Part shown: piece by piece, positions 27,621-36,477 of the stretch
Layout of the letters: every line of letters begins with the position of its first letter
Position numbering within the stretch: position 1 is the first letter of the stretch
Source: DASRJW01 sp964567755
GTDB taxonomy: Bacteria > Krumholzibacteriota > Krumholzibacteriia > G020349025
Reading direction: 5' to 3'
Assembly: GCA_964567755.1 (NCBI GenBank)
Contig: CAZMNW010000025.1
Coordinates: forward strand, 189,855 to 253,854
Length of the DNA: 64,000 nucleotides
Program-made: the position numbers and the translations under genes
The notes under the pieces: generated by a model
What the model saw: only the letters and a program-made list of their open reading frames with translations
Told to the model about the DNA's origin: nothing
Database searches by the model: none

Positions 27621-27962
27621 AGCACGTGACTGTGACAAGCGACTGACACGCCCTGCGTGGCAGTTGGTTGCCAGCCGGCAGACAAGCAGTTGGTTGCAGC
27701 CGGCTGACAAAGTGGATGCCCATCCGACCGCCCGCTCCACCGGAGGCCGCGCCCCCCTGGTGGCAAAAGCCGACTCCACGTCCGTCGATGTCAGCCGCGT
27801 CTCGCTGCCACGCGGGCGTTCGTGCTTCGGGACTCGGTGCTCGCTTGACTCACGGCCATGCGGTCGCGCAAATTCGGCCAAGCCCCTTTCCCGATCCGCG
27901 TCGCGCGCTGGTCACGAGAGCCCCGAGCCGCGGCGTCAGGGGCCCTAAGGAGTTGAGCCGTC
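27621..27962. other. Intergenic region, 342 bp
   Basis: Lies between the subtilase and the P5C dehydrogenase. It contains a two-copy tandem repeat (annotated separately), and AAGGAG (27950-27955) belongs to the next gene. No convincing promoter or small ORF was seen. Confidence 0.6.
27661..27712 (+). repeat. Two-copy imperfect 26-bp tandem repeat
   Basis: Copies at 27661-27686 and 27687-27712 share CAGTTGGTTGC and AGCCGGC, then A/TGACAA, differing by a single-base shift and one substitution. A related TGACAAGC word occurs just upstream at 27632-27639. It could be a duplicated protein-binding site or replication slippage. Confidence 0.75.
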
Positions 27963-29510
27963 ATGAGGTCCGAGTTCCGGAACGAGCCGTTCACCGACTT
28001 CAAGGTCCCCGAAAACGCCCGCGCCTTCAGAGCGGCCCTGGACGACGTGCGTCGCGAGTTCGGTCGCACCTACCCACTCTGGATCGACGGACGCGAAGTG
28101 AACGCCACAAACACCTTCGACTCCACCGATCCGGCACGACCAGACGTCGTGCTGGGGCGGTTCCAACAAGGCGAAGCGCATCACGCGGAGCAGGCGGTCG
28201 AAGCTGCCGCGCGCGCGTTCGCCACGTGGCAGCACGAGCCCGCCGAGAAGCGTGCCGCGGTCCTGTTCGAGGCCGCAGCCCGGATGCGCCAGCGCAAGCA
28301 CTGGTTTTCAGCCTGGCTGGTCTTCGAGGTCGGCAAGAGCTGGCCGGAAGCCGATGCGGATACGGCCGAAGCCATCGATTTCATGGAGTTCTACGGCCGC
28401 GAGATGTTGCGCTATGCCGCGAAGCAGCCGCTCACACCCGCACCGGGTGAGGACAACGAGCTCGTCTACATTCCGCTCGGCGTCGGTGCCGTGATCCCAC
28501 CCTGGAACTTCCCGAACGCGATCCTCGCCGGCATGACTGCCGCCGCTTTGGTGACGGGCAACACCGTGGTGCTCAAGCCCTCGAGCGATGCCCCCGTGAT
28601 TGCGTGGCACGTGGTGCAGTTGTTGCAGCAAGCCGGCCTCCCAGACGGTGCGCTCAATTTCGTCAGCGGGCCGGGCAGCAAGGTCGGCAACCGCATCGTG
28701 GAGCACCCGCAGGTGCGTTTCGTGGCCTTTACCGGTTCGAAGGAAGTCGGGCTCCACATCAACCAGCGCGCCGCGACGCCGCAGCCTGGTCAGATCTGGA
28801 TCAAGCGCGTCGTCGCCGAAATGGGGGGCAAGGACTCCATCATCGTCGCCGCCGATGCCGATCTCGACCAAGCCGCCGACGGCGTCGTGGCTTCGGCTTT
28901 CGGTTTCCAGGGCCAGAAGTGTTCAGCGTGCTCGCGCGCGATCGTCGACCAGCGCATCTACGACGAGTTCCTGCGCAAGCTGCGTGAGCGTGCCGGCAAG
29001 ATCACCGTCGGACCGACGGACAACCCGGACAACTGGATGGGCCCCGTGGTGAACGCGTCGGCGCAGAAAAAGATTCTCGGCTACGTCGAGACCGGGCGGC
29101 GCGAGGGCAAGATCATCGTCGGCGGTGATGCGGTCCCAGGGCCCGGCTACTTCATCAGCCCCACCATCGTGGCCGATGTGGCTCCCGACTCGACCCTGTC
29201 GCAAGAAGAGATCTTCGGCCCCGTGCTCGCGGTCATCCAGGCACGCGATTGGAACGACGCCATCGCCATCGCCAACAACACCGAGTACGGGCTCACCGGC
29301 GCGGTGTACACGCGCGACGAGACCAAGATCGCGGATGCCAAGCGCCGCTTCCACGTCGGCAACCTCTACTTCAACCGCAAGTGCACCGGAGCCCTGGTGG
29401 GCGTGCACCCGTTCGGCGGCTTCAACATGAGTGGCACGGACTCGAAGGCAGGGGGTCGGGACTACCTCCTGCTGTTCCTGCAGGCCAAGACCGTGTCGCG
29501 GCGCGTCTAG
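27963..29510 (+). CDS. rocA: L-glutamate gamma-semialdehyde (1-pyrroline-5-carboxylate) dehydrogenase
   Basis: 515 residues, typical for the monofunctional RocA/PruA enzyme. Oxidises glutamate semialdehyde from proline or arginine breakdown to glutamate with NAD+. Aldehyde-dehydrogenase marks: 'PWNFPNAI' (180-187) and 'LKPS' for cofactor binding, 'AFTGSKEVG', the general base E286 in 'AEMGGKD', and the nucleophile C320 in 'GQKCSAC'. The start ATG 27963 follows AAGGAG. No proline dehydrogenase is adjacent, so the fused PutA arrangement is absent. It leads a plus-strand run with CLC and NhaD-like transporters. Glutamate formed here could feed 2-oxoglutarate for KorAB. Confidence 0.94.
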   Translation: MRSEFRNEPFTDFKVPENARAFRAALDDVRREFGRTYPLWIDGREVNATNTFDSTDPARPDVVLGRFQQGEAHHAEQAVEAAARAFATWQHEPAEKRAAVLFEAAARMRQRKHWFSAWLVFEVGKSWPEADADTAEAIDFMEFYGREMLRYAAKQPLTPAPGEDNELVYIPLGVGAVIPPWNFPNAILAGMTAAALVTGNTVVLKPSSDAPVIAWHVVQLLQQAGLPDGALNFVSGPGSKVGNRIVEHPQVRFVAFTGSKEVGLHINQRAATPQPGQIWIKRVVAEMGGKDSIIVAADADLDQAADGVVASAFGFQGQKCSACSRAIVDQRIYDEFLRKLRERAGKITVGPTDNPDNWMGPVVNASAQKKILGYVETGRREGKIIVGGDAVPGPGYFISPTIVADVAPDSTLSQEEIFGPVLAVIQARDWNDAIAIANNTEYGLTGAVYTRDETKIADAKRRFHVGNLYFNRKCTGALVGVHPFGGFNMSGTDSKAGGRDYLLLFLQAKTVSRRV

Positions 29511-29563
29511 CACGCCGGCGGCGGATCGACACGACACGCCCAGCACCGAAGGGTCGTTCGAGG

Positions 29564-31648
29564 ATGCAAGCGGAACCCCCGCGCCTCCCCGGTGCGGACA
29601 TGCTGGCCGACATGCGCCGGCTCCCGCTCGGAACTGCGCGCGGTTTCCTCGCCTTCTTGCGCGACGAGCATTCGCACTTCTTCTTGCTGTCCGCCGTCGT
29701 CGGACTCTGCGCCGGCGGCGTGGCGCTTGGGGTACGCTGGATCTCCGAAAGCATCACGCATCTCGTCTATGGCAACGGCAATGATCTCTTGGACGCCGTG
29801 CGCACGGCTTCGCCGTGGCTGCGATTGTTCGTGCCGGCGGCCGGCGGGGTCCTCGCCGGCCTCCTGGTGCAGTTCGCGCTGCGCGGCGGCAGCGGCGGCG
29901 GCGGCTTGGCGAGCATCATGGAGGCCGTGACCTTGCGTCGCGGCTTCGTGAGCGTCAAACGCGCCTTGGTGACTGCAGTCGCGTCCGTAATCGCCATGGC
30001 CACGGGCGGGTCCGTCGGCCGCGAGGGCCCGATCGTGCAGCTGTCGTCGGCTCTCGGCTCACGCCTCGGGCGCTTCTTCGAGCTCACCGACCAGCGACTG
30101 CGCGTATTGGTCGCCGCCGGCGCCGGCGCCGGCATCGCTGCCGCTTACAACACTCCCATCGCCGGCACGCTCTTCGTCCTCGAGGTCGTTGCCGGAAGCT
30201 TTTCCACTGATCTCATCGGGCCCACGGTGGTGGCCGCAGTCGTCGCCACCGTCCTCGTGCGTGTCGTGGTCTGGGAAGGCCCGATCTACGATGTTCCCGA
30301 GTTCATCCTACGAACCCCGCAGGAGCTCATCGCCTACGCGCTCCTCGGGCTTGCGACCGGTTTGGCATCGGCGATGTTCATCGGCGCGCTGCGCGCCGGA
30401 GAGCGTGGCTTCGCGCAGCTCGACATGCCACGCTGGGCCCGCGCCGGCACCGGCGGCCTGCTGGTGGGCGTGCTGGCGTTGTGGCTGCCCGAGGTGACCG
30501 GCAACGGCTACGAGACTCTCGTCGACATCCTCAACGAACGCATCGGGCTCGCGACTCTGGTGCTGCTGCTCGGCGCCAAGATCCTGGCGACGACTTTTTC
30601 CGTCACTTCCGGAAGCCCGGGCGGCGTGTTCACACCCACGCTCTTCGTCGGCGCCGCCGTCGGCGGTTCGCTGGGAGGCGCGATCCACCACTTCTTCCCC
30701 GACACGACGGCGTCGGTCGCGTCCTATGCTCTCGTCGGCATGGGGGCGCTGATCGCCGCCACGACGCATGCGCCGATGACGGCGACGGTGCTGGTCGCCG
30801 AGCTCACCGGTGATTACGTCGTGGTGCTGCCGCTGCTGCTTGCTTGCGGCATCGCCGCCACCGTCACCCACCGCGTCGATTCGGTGTACACGCATGAGCT
30901 GCGCCGCCGCGGCATTTCCTGGGAAGGCTCGCTCGAACAGCGCATCGTGCATTCGACGCGCGCCCGTGATCTCATGCGCACCGACGTGCCCTTGCTCAAG
31001 GCAACGACGCCATTCGAGGAAGTCGTGCGCCTGTTCACCACCACACGTGTGCCGACGCTGTACGTCGGCGACGAGCACGGCAATCTGACCGGCGCCATCG
31101 AACTGCACGCAGTGAAAAACATCCTCGCGGTGCAGGAGCTATCGAATCTGCTCATCGCCGAGGACCTGGCCGAGCCGGCGCGATCGGTGCCGGCGGATGC
31201 GACGCTGGCGGCGGTGAACGAAAAACTCTGGTTCATCGATACCGGCGAGGTCGCAGTCGTCGAAGACGGGTCCGGCTCGCGGTTCCTCGGCGTCGTCACC
31301 CGGCGCGACCTGCTCGGTTTCCTCGATCGGGAAATTCTGCGGCGCAATCTCCTGCTCGGGGAAGTGCGCTGGCGTGATGGCGTCGATTCCGGCACCGATC
31401 CGGTGGAGTTGCCGGAAGGCTATCGCCTGCAGTCGGTGCGCGTGCCGCCAGTTCTCGTCGGCAAGAGTTTGTCGCAAGCCGAGATCCGCTCGCGTCACGG
31501 CCTCAATGTCATCGTCGTCGAACGCGTCGACACGAATGGCAAGAAGGACTATCACGCGCCGCAGCCCGACTATATCCTCTCCAAGGCCGACAGCTTGCTC
31601 GTCGTCGGCGCCACCGACGACGTCGAGACTTTCGCCAAGTTGAAGTGA
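29564..31648 (+). CDS. CLC-family chloride channel/transporter with CBS pair and RCK-C domain
   Basis: 694 residues from ATG 29564. The CLC core (about 35-450) shows 'GGSGGGGLAS' in place of the usual G-S-G-I-P, 'GREGPIVQ' (152-159) with the gating glutamate E154, and 'GSPGGVFTP' (350-358). The internal proton glutamate of exchangers (second Glu of I-I-E-E in E. coli ClcA) is Val here ('LFVLEVV', V208), the state seen in channel-type CLCs. A CBS pair follows ('ARDLMRTDVPLLKATTPFEE', 'SVPADATLAAV'), then a TrkA-C/RCK-C-like domain ('VLVGKSLSQAEIRSRHGLNV'). The tail probably senses nucleotides or ligands. The frame runs on upstream into rocA's other frame; the chosen Met precedes the first amphipathic helix. 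Confidence 0.9.
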   Translation: MQAEPPRLPGADMLADMRRLPLGTARGFLAFLRDEHSHFFLLSAVVGLCAGGVALGVRWISESITHLVYGNGNDLLDAVRTASPWLRLFVPAAGGVLAGLLVQFALRGGSGGGGLASIMEAVTLRRGFVSVKRALVTAVASVIAMATGGSVGREGPIVQLSSALGSRLGRFFELTDQRLRVLVAAGAGAGIAAAYNTPIAGTLFVLEVVAGSFSTDLIGPTVVAAVVATVLVRVVVWEGPIYDVPEFILRTPQELIAYALLGLATGLASAMFIGALRAGERGFAQLDMPRWARAGTGGLLVGVLALWLPEVTGNGYETLVDILNERIGLATLVLLLGAKILATTFSVTSGSPGGVFTPTLFVGAAVGGSLGGAIHHFFPDTTASVASYALVGMGALIAATTHAPMTATVLVAELTGDYVVVLPLLLACGIAATVTHRVDSVYTHELRRRGISWEGSLEQRIVHSTRARDLMRTDVPLLKATTPFEEVVRLFTTTRVPTLYVGDEHGNLTGAIELHAVKNILAVQELSNLLIAEDLAEPARSVPADATLAAVNEKLWFIDTGEVAVVEDGSGSRFLGVVTRRDLLGFLDREILRRNLLLGEVRWRDGVDSGTDPVELPEGYRLQSVRVPPVLVGKSLSQAEIRSRHGLNVIVVERVDTNGKKDYHAPQPDYILSKADSLLVVGATDDVETFAKLK

Positions 31649-31660
31649 AGAGGATTGCCG

Positions 31661-33016
31661 ATGCACACTCTGCTTGGCGAGAGACTGCCACTTTGGAGTG
31701 TCATCCCGTTCCTGGGCATTCTGCTTTCGATCGCATTGATGCCATTGCTGCGGCCGCGCTTTTGGCACCACCACTACCCCAAGATCGCCGCCGCATGGGG
31801 ACTGCTGTTCCTCGTCCCGTTCCTCTTGCAATTCGGCCGCGAAGCGGGCCACGTCATCCTGACCATCGCGCTGCACGAGTACCTCCCCTTCATCGTGCTG
31901 CTGTGGTCATTGTTCACCGTCACCGGTGGCATCGTGGTGCGCGGCACGATGTCGGGCACGCCGCGTTCCAACCTCCTGCTGCTCACGGTCGGCACCCTCG
32001 TTGCCTCGTGGATCGGGACCACGGGAGCCTCGATGCTGCTCATCCACCCCTTGTTGCGCGGTTTGGAACGGCGCCGACATCGCGCGCACACGGTGATCTT
32101 CTTCATTTTCCTGGTCAGCAACATCGGCGGCCTGCTGACGCCGCTCGGCGATCCGCCGCTGTTCCTCGGCTTCCTGAACGGCGTGCCGTTCTTCTGGACG
32201 CTGCGGTTGTGGCCGCAGTTCCTCCTGCTCACCGTGCTGTTGCTGCTGGTCTACTATGGGTTGGACCGCCGCTACTACCGGCGCGAGGACGGCGCCCGCA
32301 GCGCCCCCGCACCGCGCGAGCCCCTGCGTCTCGACGGCTTGGTGAACCTGCCGCTGCTGCTCGGGATTCTGGCCAGCGTCCTGCTTTCCGGATCCGTGCA
32401 CCTGCCCGCGGTCCGCGTGCTCGGGCTCAGCCTCGAGGTGCAGGACCTCCTGCGCGACGCGGCGCTCATCGCCCTCGGACTCGCATCGCTGCGGCTCACG
32501 CCACGCGCTCTGCGCGCCGCCAACCAATTCAGCTACGGCCCGATGCGCGAAGTCGCGTACCTCTTCGCCGGCATCTTCGCCACCATGATCCCAGCACTCG
32601 CCATCTTGTTGGCTGGAGACCGCGGCCCTCTCGCCGCCCTCACGCGCGCGGTCGATTCGCCAGCGGAGTACTTCTGGATCACCGGCGGTTTCTCCTCGAT
32701 CCTCGACAATGCGCCCACTTACCTCACGTTCTTGAGCGCAGCGCTCGGCAAATTCTATCCCGGTGTCGCGGTGCACGCGGCCGTGCAACGACTCATCGAA
32801 GAACAAGGGGTCGTGCTCATGGCGATCTCCTGTGGTGCCGTGTTCATGGGCGCCAACACCTACATCGGCAATGCCCCCAACTTCATGGTACGATCCATCG
32901 CCGAGGAGCGTGGCGTGGCGATGCCGAGCTTCCTGGGCTACGTCGTCCGTTGGTCCTTGCCGCTCCTGGTGCCGAGCTTCGTGCTCTTGACCCTGGTGTT
33001 CTTGCGCTCGCCATGA
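31661..33016 (+). CDS. Sodium:proton antiporter, NhaD / CitMHS-like
   Basis: 451 residues from ATG 31661 (AGAGG seven bases before), 12 bp after the CLC gene. About 11-12 transmembrane segments. Ion-transporter superfamily signs include 'WIGTTGASMLLIHPLL' and 'SNIGGLLTPLGDPPLFLGFL' in the first half, and 'ILDNAPTYLTFLSA' with 'FMGANTYIGNAPNFMV' in the second: the paired hairpin motifs of the NhaD and putative citrate-transport families. Likely exchanges Na+ for H+ across the inner membrane, or carries organic anions. Its pairing with a CLC protein suggests ion or pH homeostasis. The exact substrate cannot be told from motifs alone. Confidence 0.83.
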   Translation: MHTLLGERLPLWSVIPFLGILLSIALMPLLRPRFWHHHYPKIAAAWGLLFLVPFLLQFGREAGHVILTIALHEYLPFIVLLWSLFTVTGGIVVRGTMSGTPRSNLLLLTVGTLVASWIGTTGASMLLIHPLLRGLERRRHRAHTVIFFIFLVSNIGGLLTPLGDPPLFLGFLNGVPFFWTLRLWPQFLLLTVLLLLVYYGLDRRYYRREDGARSAPAPREPLRLDGLVNLPLLLGILASVLLSGSVHLPAVRVLGLSLEVQDLLRDAALIALGLASLRLTPRALRAANQFSYGPMREVAYLFAGIFATMIPALAILLAGDRGPLAALTRAVDSPAEYFWITGGFSSILDNAPTYLTFLSAALGKFYPGVAVHAAVQRLIEEQGVVLMAISCGAVFMGANTYIGNAPNFMVRSIAEERGVAMPSFLGYVVRWSLPLLVPSFVLLTLVFLRSP

Positions 33017-33028
33017 GCCGGAGACGAC

Positions 33029-33628
33029 GTGGACACCTACACCAAAATCACGCTCGAGGCCGACACCACCACCGTGCGCGGGTTCGTGCGTGGCTGGTGC
33101 ACCGCGCGCGGATTGCCCCCGCAAGAGCAGGATCGTCGCATCTTGTGGCCCGAGGAATGGGGCGTGCGGGTGACTTCTTTCTTCACCGACATTGCCGAGG
33201 CACTTCGGCCTGGCGACGTCACCGTGTTTCTGGTGGCCGACGAGCTCGCGCCTGACTTGCTCGCGGCCTGCGCCGTGTGGCCGCAGTTGCTACCCCTGCG
33301 CACGGCGCACGCCATCACCGGCGCCGCGTTCCACTTTCAGTTCGAGATCTACGATCGCAACGAAGCTGCTGCAGTGCAGGGCATTTTCGCCGCATTGCCC
33401 GACGGCATCGGTGTCGGCGATGATTACGCTCCCGAGGTCGACTCGCATCCGGAGACACGCATGGGGATGTATGCGCCAGCACATTCTTATGTTTGCCGCG
33501 GCCACGGCAAAATCGAAGGCGTCTTGCGCGGCGTCCTCGAGGTTCACGAGCGCTGCCGGCAGTACGAGCGGGTTCGCATCGACGAGGTCGTCTTGCACTT
33601 GGGAGCTGCAATCACCGGAGGCCATTGA
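33029..33628 (+). CDS. Conserved-looking protein of unknown function
   Basis: 199 residues from GTG 33029 behind CGGAG, 12 bp after the antiporter; its stop shares one base with the next start (TGATG), so it is probably translationally coupled to the SHMT-like gene. No signal peptide or membrane segment. Visible features: N-terminal 'DTYTKITLEADTTTVRGFVRG', a strand-helix alternation, 'DVTVFLVADELAPDL', a His-rich middle ('AHAITGAAFHFQFEIYDR') and a C-terminal 'GVLEVHERCRQYE'. I recognise no family. The coupling suggests a partner or regulator of the downstream enzyme. Confidence 0.65.
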   Translation: MDTYTKITLEADTTTVRGFVRGWCTARGLPPQEQDRRILWPEEWGVRVTSFFTDIAEALRPGDVTVFLVADELAPDLLAACAVWPQLLPLRTAHAITGAAFHFQFEIYDRNEAAAVQGIFAALPDGIGVGDDYAPEVDSHPETRMGMYAPAHSYVCRGHGKIEGVLRGVLEVHERCRQYERVRIDEVVLHLGAAITGGH

Positions 33629-35076
33629 TGTCAGACCTGCACGCGCGTGTGAGCGCGTTGGCGCAGCGCGCCGTCCGCAACAATGTCTGGCGCCAGCGCC
33701 ACTGCTTCAACCTCATCCCGTCGGAGTCGACACCGAGCCTGCTGGTCAAGCTGTGCGAGATCGCCGACCCAGCCGGCCGTTATGCCGAGCACCGTATGCT
33801 CAAGGGCCGCGAGGTCTATTTTTACCAGGGAACGGACTTCATTCAGGAAGTCGAAGAAGAAGCCCGGCGCGAGATCTGCCGCTTCTTTGGCTCGGCCGAA
33901 GCCGAACTGCGCCCGATCAGCGGCCAGATGGCAAACGAAATCGTCTTCAAAGCCGTGGTGCGCCATCTCGGCAGCGAAGACGGCACGCGCGGTGCACGAC
34001 GCCTGCGGCTCGTGCTCAACAATGACCTCACCAAAGGCGGCCATTTGAGCGCCCAGCCCATGGGAGCGCTGTTCAACTGCGTCGACACCGAACCAGAGAC
34101 GGGACGCGAACGCATCGTGCATTTTCCGCTGCGTGCCGACGATCCGTACCGTGTCGATGTCGATCGGCTGGGCGAGTTATTGCACGCCCACCGGCCGGAA
34201 CTGGTGATCTTTGGCAAGAGCATGTTCCTGTGTCCCGAACCCGTGCGCGAGGTCGCCTCGCTCGTGGCCGGCATGCAACCACGACCGATCCTCCACTACG
34301 ACATGGCGCACGTGCTCGGCTTGTATGGCGCCTTTCAGTCGCCGTTGGACGAAGGCTGCGACCTGGTGACCGGCAGCACGCACAAGACGTTCTATGGACC
34401 GCAGCGCGGCGTCATCGTCTCCAACCTCGGCCCGGATGCGCCACGGCGCAAGCTCTGGACGGAGATCAAGAGCCGTGCTTTCCCCGGCGCCACCAGCAAC
34501 CATCATCTCGGCACCTTGCTCGGCCTGTTGCTCGCGACCTACGAGATGAACGCATTCAAATCCGAGTATCAGACGGCGGTGGTGCGCAATGCACGCGCCT
34601 TCGCGCGCGCCCTGGATGCGGCCGGCCTGCAAGTGGAAGGCGACCGCCGGGACGGCTTCACGCGCACACACCAAGTGCTCTTGCGCGTGCGTACGCACGG
34701 CACAGGCGAGGACATCGCCCGCAGACTCGAACGCAACAACATCCTCACCAATTATCAGGCGTTGCCAGACGACACCAGCTTCGTCGACTCGAGCGGCATC
34801 CGCCTCGGCGTGCAGGAAATGACCCGCTTCGGCCTCGCCGAGGCCGACTTCGAGCGCCTGGCGCAGTACATCGCCGAGATCGTCCTGCGCGACCGTGACA
34901 TGGCTGACGAAGTTGCGCGCGAGCGCGCCGGATTTCTGCTCATGCGCTATTGCCTGGCGCCGGAAGAAGCGTTGCCCATCGCCGCGTCGCTGCTCGCTTC
35001 CATCCTCCCGAGCGACGATTATGCCCAGCGCTTCGCCGCGTCGCTCGCGACCGCGGCCCGCGCCCTCGAAGCGTGA
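33628..35076 (+). CDS. Serine hydroxymethyltransferase-like PLP enzyme, divergent
   Basis: 482 residues from ATG 33628, overlapping the previous stop by one base. Fold-type I PLP enzyme of the SHMT branch: 'FNLIPSESTPS' matches the N-L-I-A-S-E-N motif, 'RPISGQMANEIVF' the S-G-x-x-A-N loop, D225/H228 in 'HYDMAHVLGL' bind the pyridine ring, and K253 in 'STHKTFYGPQRG' forms the aldimine. It departs from canonical GlyA: the G-Y-P-G-x-R-Y-Y-G-G segment is 'MLKGREVYFYQGTDF', F-P-G-x-Q-G-G-P is 'FPGATSNHH', and a C-terminal tail of about 60 residues is extra. It may use another aldehyde or amino acid, as SHMT-type transaldolases do. Canonical GlyA activity is possible but unproven. Confidence 0.82.
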   Translation: MSDLHARVSALAQRAVRNNVWRQRHCFNLIPSESTPSLLVKLCEIADPAGRYAEHRMLKGREVYFYQGTDFIQEVEEEARREICRFFGSAEAELRPISGQMANEIVFKAVVRHLGSEDGTRGARRLRLVLNNDLTKGGHLSAQPMGALFNCVDTEPETGRERIVHFPLRADDPYRVDVDRLGELLHAHRPELVIFGKSMFLCPEPVREVASLVAGMQPRPILHYDMAHVLGLYGAFQSPLDEGCDLVTGSTHKTFYGPQRGVIVSNLGPDAPRRKLWTEIKSRAFPGATSNHHLGTLLGLLLATYEMNAFKSEYQTAVVRNARAFARALDAAGLQVEGDRRDGFTRTHQVLLRVRTHGTGEDIARRLERNNILTNYQALPDDTSFVDSSGIRLGVQEMTRFGLAEADFERLAQYIAEIVLRDRDMADEVARERAGFLLMRYCLAPEEALPIAASLLASILPSDDYAQRFAASLATAARALEA

Positions 35077-35093
35077 ACGGGAGCGAGCGAGCG

Positions 35094-35417
35094 TCAGTCG
35101 GATTCGCCGTCGAGGATGTCGAGGATCCAAGAACGCCCGGCAGTCGCGTGCGGCCAACCGAGCGTCGTGATGCCGAGATACGCCACATGCAGCAGTTCGG
35201 CACGCGTGAGACCTTGTTTCAGCGCGCGCCGGGTGTGCGAGTGCACCGCGCCTTCTTCGCGCGCGCCGAGCGCGAGCGCCAGCTTGACCAGACGCTGGGT
35301 TTTCATGTCCAGCGGCCCAGCCGCCGCAGCCTTTTCCTCCAAAGCCGTGTACGCACTCCAAACATCGGGGTTGTCGGCGCGGATCCCCTCGATGATGTCG
35401 GGAAGTTTCTCCGTCAT
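35094..35417 (-). CDS. Carboxymuconolactone decarboxylase / AhpD-like protein
   Basis: 107 residues from ATG 35417 behind GGAGGAG. One CMD domain: 'MKTQRLVKLALALGAREEGAVHSHTRRALKQGLTRAELLHVAYLG' contains the usual helix pair around the active-site region (quoted here in full only to locate it at residues 38-82). AhpD-type members carry C-x-x-C-x-x-x-H. Here the protein has no cysteine at all, and the site reads E-G-A-V-H-S-H, so it cannot be a thiol peroxidase. Members of this Cys-free type are known only by homology. The stop is 18 bp from the convergent SHMT-like gene. Confidence 0.82.
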   Translation of the reverse strand: MTEKLPDIIEGIRADNPDVWSAYTALEEKAAAAGPLDMKTQRLVKLALALGAREEGAVHSHTRRALKQGLTRAELLHVAYLGITTLGWPHATAGRSWILDILDGESD

Positions 35418-35471
35418 GGCACTCCTCCGGACCTGCTGGTTTGGTCGGCAGCGTCGATGCGATGGTGAATC

Positions 35472-36278
35472 TCAGCCGAAATCGCGCTCCTCGAGATCTT
35501 CGTCACTGAAGCCGAAATAGTGTCCAACCTCGTGAAAGACCGTGATGCGAATTTGCTCGACGAGCTCGGAGCGCGTGCTGGCTTCGTGCTCGAGGTTGTG
35601 CTGGAAGAGGAAAATGCGGTCCGGGAGGGCGGACCTCCCCGCGAGACCCTCGCGCTCGGGCAGCGCCACGCCTTCGTACAATCCCAGGATCCGCGGGTCG
35701 AGAGGCGGCGATTGCCCCGTCAACAATTCGACGGGCGGCACCGGCTCGACCAGGATGGCCACGTCACCGGCGAGAGCGGCTTGGAAGTCCTCGGGAATCT
35801 CCTCGACCGCGCGAGTGACCAGCGCACGAAACTCGGCCTCACGGAGACGGAACGGCAGCGGGAAGGCTTGTTCATCGAGCGCATGCGCTCGGCGCGCCAG
35901 CGCATCCGCTTGCTTCAAGTCGCCGTCGCGTTCGGCCAGCCGGCAGAGAACATCCAGCGCTTCCGGGTCATCCTCCACCTTCAGCGCCCGCTCCGCCGCC
36001 GTGCGCGCGGCGTCGAAGTCGGCCAACGCCAGACGCGCGCTCGCCACATCCGCCCACACCCATGCCGATTTCGGTTCGAGACTCGCTGCAACCTCGTAGG
36101 CGGCGCAGGCATCGCCGGCGTCGCCAAACGCCATGAGCACGTCCCCATACGCGGCTTGCACCTCGGCGTCGGTTGCGTGTGCGCGCGCTGCGGCCGCAGC
36201 CAAGGATACCGCAGTTTCGCTATCGCCGCGCTGCATCGCCGCGTCGATGGCCTCCAAGACGTCTTCGACTGTACCCAA
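35472..36278 (-). CDS. TPR domain fused to minimal zincin metallopeptidase
   Basis: 268 residues from TTG 36278, the only usable start after an in-frame stop. Residues 1-140 are tetratricopeptide-like helices ('TDAEVQAAYGDVLMAFGDAGD', 'AWVWADVASARLALADFD', 'PEALDVLCRLAERDGDL'). Residues about 150-268 match the small bacterial metallopeptidase family with a minimal gluzincin fold, ending in 'HEVGHYFGFSDEDLEE' (H249, E250, H253 plus acidic residues). In most genomes this zincin is a stand-alone protein of about 120 residues, so the TPR fusion is notable. Cytoplasmic; no substrate is known for the family. Confidence 0.83.
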   Translation of the reverse strand: MGTVEDVLEAIDAAMQRGDSETAVSLAAAAARAHATDAEVQAAYGDVLMAFGDAGDACAAYEVAASLEPKSAWVWADVASARLALADFDAARTAAERALKVEDDPEALDVLCRLAERDGDLKQADALARRAHALDEQAFPLPFRLREAEFRALVTRAVEEIPEDFQAALAGDVAILVEPVPPVELLTGQSPPLDPRILGLYEGVALPEREGLAGRSALPDRIFLFQHNLEHEASTRSELVEQIRITVFHEVGHYFGFSDEDLEERDFG

Positions 36279-36477
36279 GGTCGCACCCCGTCCTTTGGTG
36301 CCGCCGCGGCCTCACGGTCGGCGGACCATCACAGTCCCGCAGCTGGAACGCGCATTCTGACGACTCGGGTTCAGTGTCGCAAGCCTCACCCGCGTCCCCC
36401 TTGCTCGCGCAGCGCCAGTTCTGTAAATTTCCCCATAGCGCCAGCGTGGAAGCTTTGGGAGGGACCGAGTTCGAGCA

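Noticed and set aside
34177..35361. Minus-strand frame of 394 codons
   Set aside because: Antisense to the SHMT-like gene; no motif.
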